Assembly: GCA_018396515.1 (NCBI GenBank)
Contig: JAGTQJ010000001.1
Coordinates: forward strand, 18,889-33,498
From: Candidatus Bathyarchaeota archaeon
Lineage (GTDB): Archaea > Thermoproteota > Bathyarchaeia > TCS64
DNA: 14,610 bases
Direction of reading: 5' to 3'
The notes beneath the pieces were generated by a model. The model ran no database searches, was not told the origin of the DNA, and saw only the letters and a program-made list of their open reading frames with translations. The translations under genes were made by a program, and so were the position numbers. Shown here piece after piece: positions 7,551-14,457 of this stretch; positions within the stretch are counted from its first letter, which is position 1; each line of letters starts with the position of its first letter.

Positions 7551-7561
7551 TAGAGAGAAAA

Positions 7562-8392
7562 ATGGTCCGTTTAGGTTTCCTAAAGCTGGGGAACATAGCC
7601 ACGGCTCCTCTCTTGGAGCTTCTCATGGATGAGAGGGCGGAGAGGGAGGATCTCGAGTTCAGGGTGCTCTCTTCAGGCCCGAAGATGATCCCGGAGCAGT
7701 CAGAGGAACTTGCCAGGGCGATGATCTCCCTAAAGCCGGATATAGTCTTCGTTATTAGCCCCAACGCCGCTCTCGATGGGCCTAGGCGGGCTCGGGAGAC
7801 GCTCTCAAAGGAGGGCATCCCAGTCGTGGTCATCACCGATGGCCCTAGGAAGCTCCTTGAAGAGTTGAAGGGGAGTGGGATGGGTGGAATAATCCTCGAG
7901 GCTGACCCCATGATAGGTGCTAGGAGGGAGTTCCTAGATCCGATCGAGATGGCCCTCTTCAACGCCGATGCGATAAGGGTGTTGTCCGTGACAGGGGTCT
8001 TTAGGGCTCTGGTCGGGGTGGTCGACAGGCTCGTGGAGCAGCTGAAGGAGGGAGTAAAACCTGAGCTTCCCCTGCTGGAGGTGACTAGAGACTTGGCCCT
8101 TAAGGCCTCGGGCCTCTCTAACCCCTACGCCTTAGCCAAAGCGGGTGCGGCGTACGAGATGGCTAAGAGGGTCGCAGCCCTGACGACGGAGGCCTGTTTT
8201 AGGGAGAAGGATTGGATCATCTACACGAGCCTCTGCGCCACAGCTCATGAGCTTATGAGGATGGCTGGAATCCTTGCGGACGAGGCCAGGGAGATAGAGA
8301 AGTACGGCGACTCCCTGCTGAGGAGGCCCCATCACAGGGATGGATCGGTGTTGGAGAAGAGGAAGCTCCTGGAGAAGCCAGCTAGGAGCTAG
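7562..8392 (+). CDS. mtd: F420-dependent methylenetetrahydromethanopterin dehydrogenase
   Basis: Mtd reversibly transfers hydride between coenzyme F420H2 and methenyl/methylene-H4MPT in the C1 pathway, in the cytosol. The product from ATG 7562 is 276 aa, the normal Mtd length. It starts with the family signature VRLGFLKLGNIATAPLLELL, followed by DERAERED, VLSSGPKM, the VFVISPNAA segment and the VVITDGP strand, and ends in the helical part with KAGAAYEMAKRVAALTTEACFREKDW. An upstream in-frame ATG (7532) would add ten residues not expected in the family and lies before the GGAGGT, so it was not chosen. The gene stands alone on this strand after a 218-nt AT-rich region with a candidate operator. 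Its last 4 bases overlap the end of the opposing F420 oxidoreductase gene. The pyrimidine-rich CCCCTTCTCTTTTTCTT just after the stop may end transcription. Confidence 0.95.
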   Translation: MVRLGFLKLGNIATAPLLELLMDERAEREDLEFRVLSSGPKMIPEQSEELARAMISLKPDIVFVISPNAALDGPRRARETLSKEGIPVVVITDGPRKLLEELKGSGMGGIILEADPMIGARREFLDPIEMALFNADAIRVLSVTGVFRALVGVVDRLVEQLKEGVKPELPLLEVTRDLALKASGLSNPYALAKAGAAYEMAKRVAALTTEACFREKDWIIYTSLCATAHELMRMAGILADEAREIEKYGDSLLRRPHHRDGSVLEKRKLLEKPARS

Positions 8393-9435
8393 CCCCTTCT
8401 CTTTTTCTTGCTCATGGAGAGCTTTAATACCGCGCCTAGGCCCGACTCCCCTTCTTCGAGGGGCTTCAACTCGAGGAGGCCCGCCTTCTCAGCATCCCTC
8501 AGGAGCTGCTCACCCAGATCGGTTCTAACTATCACGGTCGACCACCCATCAGGGGAGCCGACATTCCCTACGGAGATGTCGGAAAACTCGGCTGTGAAGT
8601 CCTCACAGACCTCACAGCAGGGCCTCACAAGCTCCTTAACTCTGCTCAACCCGATCTCAAATAATGTGTCCCCGTCCCTGATGGCGGCGAATTTGCCCCT
8701 TCTTATAGCGAACTTCGTCACCTCCTTCGGGTTTACTCCCTCCTTCTCTAGAAACTCCATTAGTTTTTTATAGTCGAATGTCTCCATGCAAAAAAGCCCT
8801 ATCTTAATTGCTACAGATTCTGCGATCCTCCTGTCTGTGTATGTTCCCTTCTCTATCTTTCTTAGAGCTCTGATCTGGCATGGAGTCCCGACAACCGCAA
8901 CCCTCTTTCTCCTGTACTCGGAGACCGCGGAGTCCACTCCCACCAGCGTGGGGCTCGGGGTATACTTTGTTCCAGCCCCCTTTAGGACCTCCTCATCTCT
9001 CAGGGCCACCATCGGCCTTGGGGCCCAAACTCCCCCCTCTTCTACCCCCGCGACCACGGCGCAGTCCCCTCCCCCCCTGAGAAACTGGATTAGGAGGCTT
9101 GAGACCACACCGCCGTCCTGGGAGCGCCTCAGGACCCCTTGATCCCTAGACCTGCCGGCGTAGTATCCCTTATAAATCCCTAGTAGGGCCTCATTCTCCG
9201 ACCTACCCCTCCCGAAGATAAGCCTCTCCAATTCCGCCTCGTCGAAGGATGTTCTTGGGCAGCAGCTGTAGCATATCCCGCAAGCTATGCATATCCCAGT
9301 AAGCCTTGGAGAGCCCTCGGTCAACGAGATGGAGTTTACGGGGCAGACGGCCTCACATCCCCCGCATCCCACGCATAGACCCTTATTTATCACCTCGGCC
9401 AATAGTTGGCCGAAGACCTTAGGCCTCGCGCTCAT
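8389..9435 (-). CDS. F420:ferredoxin oxidoreductase, FrhB/FpoF(FqoF)-type flavoprotein
   Basis: This belongs to the coenzyme F420 hydrogenase/dehydrogenase beta-subunit family. From ATG 9435 it has 348 aa, the size of soluble FpoF/FqoF proteins, which carry a ferredoxin head on the FrhB core. In the longer frame from TTG 9471, clusters are at Cys33/36/39/43 (CVGCGGCEAVCP) and Cys61/64/67/71 (CIACGICYSCCP). The core shows SQDGGVVSSLL, GAGTKYTPSP, VGTPCQIRALR, the late RPCCEVCEDFTAEFSD cysteines for a third cluster, and the flavin-site NVGSPDGWSTV. It should pass electrons between F420H2 and ferredoxin or an iron-sulfur partner. The partner is not visible; Hdr, Fpo-like complex I or free ferredoxin are all possible. 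A T-rich minus-strand TATA-like element near 9487-9493 would start RNA around 9465, favouring ATG 9435 over TTG 9471, but neither has a strong Shine-Dalgarno. It overlaps the 3' end of mtd by 4 nt. Confidence 0.88.
   Translation of the reverse strand: MSARPKVFGQLLAEVINKGLCVGCGGCEAVCPVNSISLTEGSPRLTGICIACGICYSCCPRTSFDEAELERLIFGRGRSENEALLGIYKGYYAGRSRDQGVLRRSQDGGVVSSLLIQFLRGGGDCAVVAGVEEGGVWAPRPMVALRDEEVLKGAGTKYTPSPTLVGVDSAVSEYRRKRVAVVGTPCQIRALRKIEKGTYTDRRIAESVAIKIGLFCMETFDYKKLMEFLEKEGVNPKEVTKFAIRRGKFAAIRDGDTLFEIGLSRVKELVRPCCEVCEDFTAEFSDISVGNVGSPDGWSTVIVRTDLGEQLLRDAEKAGLLELKPLEEGESGLGAVLKLSMSKKKRRG
8393..8409 (+). terminator. Candidate U-rich terminator of mtd
   Basis: A 17-nt pyrimidine tract containing TTTTT directly follows the mtd stop. 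Archaeal transcription often stops at U-rich tracts. The same bases encode the lysine/arginine-rich tail (KKKRRG) of the opposing gene, so the tract may be only a coding by-product. Confidence 0.3.
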
Positions 9436-9535
9436 CTCGATCCAACCGTCTACTCTCAGGTGAGACTTCAATTTTACTACTCGTAAAGTTAAAAAACCTT
9501 GTCCTATGAAGGCTCGCCCTCTAGGAAGTCACATA

Positions 9536-9554
9536 CTCCCATAAATTTAGGGAG
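9536..9554. repeat. Near-palindrome between divergent promoters
   Basis: CTCCC (9536-9540) and GGGAG (9550-9554) flank the 8-nt palindrome TAAATTTA (9542-9549), with one extra A making it slightly off-centre. It lies between the minus-strand F420 oxidoreductase and the + strand acyl-CoA synthetase, just upstream of the latter's TATA-like elements, so it may be a regulator site. Low certainty. Confidence 0.3.
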
Positions 9555-9568
9555 AGTGTTGGAGAAAC

Positions 9569-9590
9569 CTATAAATAGAGTCTTATATAC
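9569..9590 (+). promoter_or_regulatory. Candidate TATA elements of the ACD gene
   Basis: CTATAAATA (9569-9577) and CTTATATAC (9582-9590) both fit archaeal TATA boxes. The second lies about 25-30 nt before TTG 9615, predicting a leaderless or nearly leaderless mRNA, which agrees with the lack of a spaced Shine-Dalgarno before that start (AAGG abuts the codon). Confidence 0.5.
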
Positions 9591-9614
9591 TGGCTGAGGG
9601 CAGGCATTCTAAGG

Positions 9615-11729
9615 TTGAGCCTCAGAGAGTTCTTCAGACCAGGTTCAGTAGCCATAATAGGCGCCTCCCGAAGCCCGGGCAAACTCGGATATGTCCTCCT
9701 GAAGAATCTCCTCGAAAGCGGTTATCGTGGACCAATTTACCCCATCAACCCAAACGCTGAGGAGATACTAGGCATAAAATGCTACCCTTCAGTTCTGGAT
9801 GTGGACGGCGAGGTTGAGCTGGCGGTTTTAGCCATACCCGCAGGGCTCGTCCCAGCTGTGGCCGAGGAGTGCGGGAGGAAGGGTGTCAAGGCGTTGATCG
9901 TCATCTCCGCCGGTTTCAGGGAGTCCGGCCGAGAGGGTTACGCCCTTGAGAGGAGGCTCATAGAGATAGGCTCAAATTATGGGATGAGGATACTAGGGCC
10001 GAACTGCCTAGGTCTAATAGACACCTGGACGCCGATAAATCTGACCTTCGCCTCGGGGATGCCAAAGAGGGGTGAGATAGGCTTCATCTCCCAGAGCGGC
10101 GCCCTAGGGACCGCGATACTGGATTGGATGATAAAACATGGAATAGGCTTCTCCAGCTTCATCAGCCTAGGAAACAAGGCAGACCTAGACGAGGTCGACT
10201 TCATAGAGGCGATGGGTGAGGATGAGTCGGTGAAAGCCATCCTACTCTATATCGAGTCCATCGAGAGGGGGGAGAGATTCATCGAGGTGTCTAGGAAGGT
10301 CTCCAGGAGAAAGCCCATCGTCGCCCTGAAGGGTGGGACATCCACGGCTGGAGCGAGGGCGGCGGGGAGCCATACAGGCGCCCTCGTAGGAAACTTTACC
10401 TCTTACAAGGCTGCCTTCAGAAAGGCCGGGATAATCCTCTCTGATAGCCTAGAGGACCTTTTCAACTATGCCATCTCATTCACCTGGCAGCCGATCCCAA
10501 AGGGGGAGAAGGTGGCGATCGTGACAAACGCCGGAGGCCCAGGTATAATCGCCACGGATCTATGTGAGAAGCTGGGAATAGAGCTGGCTGAGCTCGATCA
10601 TGAGACCATGAATAGGCTGGCTAGAAGCCTCCCATCCGCAGCCTCCATCGTGAACCCCATAGATATCCTGGGGGATGCCAGGGCTGATAGGTATAGGATT
10701 GCGATCGACTGTGCTCTAGAAGACCCAAACGTAGATGCGCTCCTGGTCATACTCAGCCCTCAGGCCATGACTGAGGTGGGGGCAACGGCTGAGGCCTTAG
10801 TCGAGGCTCATCGGAGGAGGGGGGACAAGCCCATCATGGCGGTCTTCATGGGGGGAGGCCTTGTAGAAGAGGCCTCCAGATACCTGAAGGAGAATAGGAT
10901 CCCCTGCTTCGAGTTTCCTGAGGATGGGGTGAAGGCCCTATCAACCCTCATAGAATACTCAAGGTTCCTGAGGAGGATGGATCATCCCATAAGGAGGCTT
11001 GAAGATGTAGATCCCAGCTCTGTCAGAGAGACCCTGGATGGAGTGAGGAGGTATGGAAGAATCAACCTCCTACCCCAGGAGGCCTTCAGGATCCTGGAGG
11101 CTTATGGGATTAGAACCCCTAAGAGCGATGTCGCAACCTCAGCCGATGAGGCTGTCATGTATGCTGAGAGGTTAGGCTATCCTGTGGCCCTGAAGATAGT
11201 CTCGCCCGACATCATGCATAAGACCGATATAGGTGGCGTCGCCCTGAATCTGGGCTCCGAGGAGGAGGTGAGATACGCCTTCGAGGACATCATGGCCAAG
11301 GCATCGAAGCTCATGCCCCAGGCCCGTCTAACTGGAGTAATGGTTCAAAAGATGGTCCCTAAGGGAAGAGAGATGATAGTGGGAATGACGAGAGATAGGC
11401 AGTTTGGGCCCTTAATCATGTTCGGCCTAGGGGGCATCTATGTGAATTTCTTGAGAGATGTGTCGTTTGGCCTAGCTCCGCTCACATATGAGGAGGCCAC
11501 CCGGATGATCGAGGAGACGAGGGCCTCAACACTCCTGAAGGGGATAAGGGGGGAGCAGCCCTCAGATATAGAAGCCCTTAAAGATGTTATCCTAAGGGTC
11601 AGTCAGCTAGCCCTAGATTTCCCCGAGATCCTGGAGATGGATATAAACCCGGTAATAGTTTATGAGGATGGTAAAGGATGTATATCTTTAGATGTTAAGA
11701 TAACCTTGGGGGAGGTGGAGAGGGGCTAG
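9615..11729 (+). CDS. ADP-forming acyl/acetyl-CoA synthetase, fused alpha-beta
   Basis: This NDP-forming acyl-CoA synthetase (ACD) of 704 aa converts acyl-CoA plus ADP and phosphate to acid, CoA and ATP, or the reverse. The alpha part comes first: CoA-binding domain (FRPGSVAIIGASRSPGK at residue 6 on), GPNCLGLID, ISQSGALGTAILDW, and the phosphohistidine loop AAGSHTGAL with His253. The beta part follows from about residue 470 as an ATP-grasp_5 domain: EAFRILEAYGIRTPKS, PVALKIVSPDIMHKTDIGG with the second conserved His535, MVPKGREMIVGMTRD, GLGGIYV, and EMDINPV near the end. Both histidine relays are intact. Substrate choice (acetyl, branched-chain or aryl) is not readable. TTG 9615 fits a leaderless transcript from the TATA at 9582-9590 and gives the expected short lead to the CoA-binding domain. 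The next gene begins at the base after its stop. Confidence 0.93.
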   Translation: MSLREFFRPGSVAIIGASRSPGKLGYVLLKNLLESGYRGPIYPINPNAEEILGIKCYPSVLDVDGEVELAVLAIPAGLVPAVAEECGRKGVKALIVISAGFRESGREGYALERRLIEIGSNYGMRILGPNCLGLIDTWTPINLTFASGMPKRGEIGFISQSGALGTAILDWMIKHGIGFSSFISLGNKADLDEVDFIEAMGEDESVKAILLYIESIERGERFIEVSRKVSRRKPIVALKGGTSTAGARAAGSHTGALVGNFTSYKAAFRKAGIILSDSLEDLFNYAISFTWQPIPKGEKVAIVTNAGGPGIIATDLCEKLGIELAELDHETMNRLARSLPSAASIVNPIDILGDARADRYRIAIDCALEDPNVDALLVILSPQAMTEVGATAEALVEAHRRRGDKPIMAVFMGGGLVEEASRYLKENRIPCFEFPEDGVKALSTLIEYSRFLRRMDHPIRRLEDVDPSSVRETLDGVRRYGRINLLPQEAFRILEAYGIRTPKSDVATSADEAVMYAERLGYPVALKIVSPDIMHKTDIGGVALNLGSEEEVRYAFEDIMAKASKLMPQARLTGVMVQKMVPKGREMIVGMTRDRQFGPLIMFGLGGIYVNFLRDVSFGLAPLTYEEATRMIEETRASTLLKGIRGEQPSDIEALKDVILRVSQLALDFPEILEMDINPVIVYEDGKGCISLDVKITLGEVERG

Positions 11730-12743
11730 ATGGTTTACTCCATATACGTAGCGGGCACAAGCTTCAGCGGTAAGACAGCCCTCTGCCTAGGTCTATACGG
11801 TAAGCTCCAGGAGATGGGGCTGAGAGTAGGGTTCTTCAAACCAGTTGGGAGGGGATTAAAGATGATCGATGGAAAGCTCAGGGATCCAGACACCCTCCTA
11901 ATGAGGGAGGTCATGGGCCTACTTAACCCCCTTGATGAAATCACCCCTATAATCGTAGGAAGAAGGTATCTGGACGAGATCCTCCAAAAATGCGAATATG
12001 CCCTGGGAAGGATTAGAGAGAGCTATGAAAAGCTGGGTAAGGATAAGGAAATACTATTAATCGAATCAGCGCCCCAGCCCGAGTTTCTAGTCTCATGTGG
12101 GCTAGATGTATCGAGGTTCTCAAAGGAGTTCTCATCTAAGGTGATCCTCACCGTCAGGGGAGAAGACGACTCGGTGGCTGAGAGGGCAATACTCTATAAG
12201 CATCTTATAGAGGAAAGGGGAGGAAAAATTCTCGGGGTTGTCTTAAATTTCATACCCCACCAGCAGATGGAGAGGATGAAGGGGGTGGTCTCAAGGGTAC
12301 TAAACCTATCCGGGCTGGAGGTTCTGGGTATAGTACCAGATCTCAGGGAGCTTACCCTCCCAACGGTTCAGGAGATTATGGAGGCCCTGAACGCGGAGCT
12401 CCTAGCTGGTGAGAGGAACATCGAGTCCCTGGTCGACGACTTCCTCATAGGGGCCATGACGCCAGAATCGGCCATGAGCTGGCTTAGGAGGAGCGTTGGA
12501 AGGGCCCTTATAACGGGCGGCGATAGAACCGATCTAATTCTAACAGCGCTGGAGACTAGGCCTAGCGCGATAATCCTGACGGGTAATATCTACCCATCTG
12601 AGAGGGTTCTCACATCGGCGGAGGAGAAGGGCATCCCAGTCCTACTCGTACCAGATGATACATACACCACCGTGACAAAGCTGGAGTACCTAGATGGGAG
12701 GATCTACCTCTCCCCCCCAAATCGACTAGGAAGATACAGTTAG
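11730..12743 (+). CDS. P-loop (BioD/Pta-N-like) plus DRTGG-domain protein
   Basis: This is a 337-aa cytosolic protein of the COG0857 kind, resembling the N-terminal regulatory part of long bacterial phosphotransacetylases but without any catalytic Pta domain. Residues 1 to about 210 are a dethiobiotin-synthetase-like AAA_26 P-loop domain with Walker A GTSFSGKT at 9-16, GFFKPVGRG, and the switch-like LLIESAPQPE. After a linker comes a DRTGG domain, with GGDRTDLILTA at about 263-273, then AIILTGN, PVLLVPDDTYTT. Biochemical function is not established. It starts the base after the ACD stop (0 nt gap), so both are cotranscribed and possibly translationally coupled. A nucleotide- or acyl-CoA-responsive partner of ACD is the natural guess. 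A true BioD role is unlikely, as the DRTGG fusion and neighbours do not suggest biotin synthesis. Confidence 0.85.
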   Translation: MVYSIYVAGTSFSGKTALCLGLYGKLQEMGLRVGFFKPVGRGLKMIDGKLRDPDTLLMREVMGLLNPLDEITPIIVGRRYLDEILQKCEYALGRIRESYEKLGKDKEILLIESAPQPEFLVSCGLDVSRFSKEFSSKVILTVRGEDDSVAERAILYKHLIEERGGKILGVVLNFIPHQQMERMKGVVSRVLNLSGLEVLGIVPDLRELTLPTVQEIMEALNAELLAGERNIESLVDDFLIGAMTPESAMSWLRRSVGRALITGGDRTDLILTALETRPSAIILTGNIYPSERVLTSAEEKGIPVLLVPDDTYTTVTKLEYLDGRIYLSPPNRLGRYS

Positions 12744-12745
12744 CT

Positions 12746-12823
12746 TTGAAGATGATAGGCGAGTACATCGACATGAAGAGAATACTAGAGGACTATGTCA
12801 GCTGTAAGGAGAGGAGAACTTGA
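12746..12823 (+). CDS. Doubtful 25-codon ORF after the DRTGG gene
   Basis: From TTG 12746 (or ATG 12752) to TGA 12821-12823 an open frame encodes MKMIGEYIDMKRILEDYVSC and five more residues (KERRT). It begins 2 nt after the DRTGG-gene stop and its amino-acid make-up looks like a real helical protein segment, but there is no clear Shine-Dalgarno of its own and it is very short. It may be a small translationally coupled peptide, a remnant of a longer gene, or chance. Confidence 0.2.
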   Translation: MKMIGEYIDMKRILEDYVSCKERRT

Positions 12824-12838
12824 CTCCCTCACCATTAT

Positions 12839-12853
12839 AAGGTTTCGAACCTT
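12839..12853. terminator. Hairpin between convergent genes
   Basis: AAGGTT-TCG-AACCTT forms a 6-bp stem with a 3-nt loop in the gap between the + strand DRTGG gene and the minus-strand threonine synthase, followed on the + side by an AT-rich stretch (12868-12888). It may help end or stabilise either transcript. Archaeal termination seldom needs a hairpin, so this is tentative. Confidence 0.3.
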
Positions 12854-12879
12854 TCAACACCCGGAGTTAAATTATATTA

Positions 12880-14292
12880 TTATAGTAGTATTCTCAACTC
12901 GTCGAGGGCCTTAAGGGCTCGGATCCCCCTCTCGGATATCTCCAGATATTTTCTCCTCCCATCTGTCGAGGAGACTATCAGACCCCTCCTCTCAAGGTAT
13001 GAGATGTGCTGATATACAGCTCCAAGGGTCATCCTTCTACCCAGCCTCTTCCAAAGCTCATATCCATGTATCCTCCCACCCTTGACAATCCTAAGGATCC
13101 TCTCCTTCGTAGCCAGACTTGTCCCTAACCCTGTGGATCTTTTACGCCTGTTAAGGGTCTTTATCACGTCATCGGTCTTAAGCCCGCTGCTGGTTATCAG
13201 GGTTACAACCGAGTCTCCCCTGTCCATCACCCCAGAATCAACGAGGCGATGGAGAGAGGCTATCGTGGCTGCGCTCGCAGGCTCGGCGAATATCCCCTCA
13301 TATCTGGCCAGCTCCCTCTCCGCCATTAGCATCTCCTCATCCGTCACCCCTAATGCAAGCCCCTTAGATTCCCTTAGAGCCCTTAAGGCCGCACGGCCAT
13401 AGATGGGTGATGCAACCCTTATAGCCACGGCACTTGTTTCGGGCTTATCGATCCTAACAGGTTCTTGGAGGTCGAGCATGAAGGCCTTAACTATGGGGGA
13501 ACATCCACTTGCCTGGACACCTATCAACCTTGGAGAGTGGTCTATAACGCCCCTCTCCAATAGCTCCTTATATCCCTTCCATATCGCGTACACAGTGGCT
13601 CCGCTCCCCATAGCCACAACTATCCAGTCGGGGGTTTGGGCCTGCTCAGCCAGCTCGTAGGAGATGGTCTTGAGGGCCTCGGATGCCAATGGGTTGAGCT
13701 CAGCGGTTGCTTGATATAATCCTGTCCCCTCAGCTATCTCCGCGGCCTTTGCAATCGCCTCCTCGATAGTTGATCCCGCCTCTTCGGGATTGGCGTCATA
13801 TATGATCATCTGGGCGAGTTTCCCCATATCCAGATCTTTAGGAACTAGAATTTGGCATTCTATATTGGCCTTAGCTGAATAAGCGGCCACGGAGGCCCCA
13901 TGGTTCCCGTTACTTGCGCAGATCACCCCCCCATAACCTCTACTAACCGCATCTGAGACCACCAGTGAGGCCGATCTATCCTTGAACGAGTTGGTCGGGT
14001 TCCTGGTCTCATCCTTGAGGTACAAATGCCTCAGCCCGAGGGCCTCACCGAGCCTCTTCGCCTCCTGGAGGGGGGTCCCCCCCTCCCCAAGGGTTATGGG
14101 TTTAACGACGGTTGGGAGGACCCTTCTATACTTCCAAAAGGTGAGAGGGCCAGTGAGGGCAACCTCCCTCAGATAATCGGGATCGAAGATATACTCCAGG
14201 TTATCCCCGCATTTCACACATCTATTTATGAATTCTTGAGTCTCAAACCCGCAAGAGGTGCATGAAAGCCTGTATCTGGCCCTCATTCCCAC
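12880..14292 (-). CDS. thrC: Threonine synthase with C-terminal PadR-like winged helix domain
   Basis: This PLP enzyme, 470 aa from GTG 14292, should make threonine from O-phosphohomoserine. An N-terminal zinc ribbon (Cys11/14 and Cys25/28), common in archaeal threonine synthases, leads into ITLGEGGTPL, the PLP lysine in NPTNSFKDRSA (Lys104), ASNGNHGASVAAY, and the phosphate-binding loop GSGATVYAIWKGY, ending with EPASAA and ITSSGLK at about residue 380. The catalytic part is of normal size. Residues about 395-470 are extra: TKERILRIVKGGRIHGYEL, TLGAVYQHISYLERRGLI, then a wing-like GRRKYLEIS and a closing helix, a PadR-like winged HTH. The frame is continuous, with no frameshift visible. A TTAAATA (14319-14325, minus sense) 27 nt before GTG suggests a leaderless mRNA; ATG 14286 is the alternative start. 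Other fold-type II PLP enzymes (cysteate synthase) are a remote alternative. Confidence 0.9.
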   Translation of the reverse strand: MGMRARYRLSCTSCGFETQEFINRCVKCGDNLEYIFDPDYLREVALTGPLTFWKYRRVLPTVVKPITLGEGGTPLQEAKRLGEALGLRHLYLKDETRNPTNSFKDRSASLVVSDAVSRGYGGVICASNGNHGASVAAYSAKANIECQILVPKDLDMGKLAQMIIYDANPEEAGSTIEEAIAKAAEIAEGTGLYQATAELNPLASEALKTISYELAEQAQTPDWIVVAMGSGATVYAIWKGYKELLERGVIDHSPRLIGVQASGCSPIVKAFMLDLQEPVRIDKPETSAVAIRVASPIYGRAALRALRESKGLALGVTDEEMLMAERELARYEGIFAEPASAATIASLHRLVDSGVMDRGDSVVTLITSSGLKTDDVIKTLNRRKRSTGLGTSLATKERILRIVKGGRIHGYELWKRLGRRMTLGAVYQHISYLERRGLIVSSTDGRRKYLEISERGIRALKALDELRILL

Positions 14293-14457
14293 CCATTACA
14301 GTCAAAAGGAACGCTCCCTATTTAACCTTGAAAGGAACCCGGAGAACTCGCAGGTTTCATCTGTAAAGATGTAAAAATATGGCTCTTATTTCGGTGAACA
14401 ATTTAAAAAACTTTATTTTTATCTTCTATGCCCTCGATCTGGAGTTTGAAATCGCAA
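14293..14457. promoter_or_regulatory. Divergent promoter region, thrC / OB-fold gene
   Basis: These 165 nt separate two divergent genes. On the minus strand TTAAATA (14319-14325) is well placed for thrC. On the + strand the AT-rich block 14400-14422 (ATTTAAAAAACTTTATTTTT) offers a TATA box about 25 nt before a start site near 14430, leaving a short leader with GGAG at 14441-14444 before GTG 14458. No gene is seen within it. Confidence 0.45.

Larger units (their letters stand above)
7344..7561. other. AT-rich intergenic leader upstream of mtd
   Basis: These 218 nt between the peptidase and mtd hold no supported gene. The composition is clearly more AT-rich than the flanking genes. The stretch contains a perfect 8-bp inverted repeat (7472-7479 with 7495-7502), a TATA-like CATATAATAG near 7520, several A/T tracts around 7456-7472 that could be a second TATA element, and the mtd Shine-Dalgarno. 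Confidence 0.6.

Noticed and set aside
7532..7561. N-terminal extension of Mtd from ATG 7532
   Set aside because: The GGAGGT ribosome site lies after this ATG, and the ten extra residues are not part of the known Mtd start VRLGFLKLGNI.
7477..7962. Minus-strand frame covering the mtd start and upstream region
   Set aside because: It overlaps the clear mtd coding sequence antisense, and its serine/isoleucine-rich translation matches no family pattern.
8408..9142. Plus-strand frames opposite the F420 oxidoreductase
   Set aside because: Translations are Pro/Ser/Thr-rich shadows of the cysteine-motif-bearing minus-strand gene.
12830..12860. tRNA T-arm-like sequence (GGTTCGAAACC on the minus strand)
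   Set aside because: Only four stem pairs form around the TTCGAAA loop, and no acceptor, D-arm or anticodon stem can be placed; the upstream part would lie in the thrC coding end. A plain hairpin explains it.
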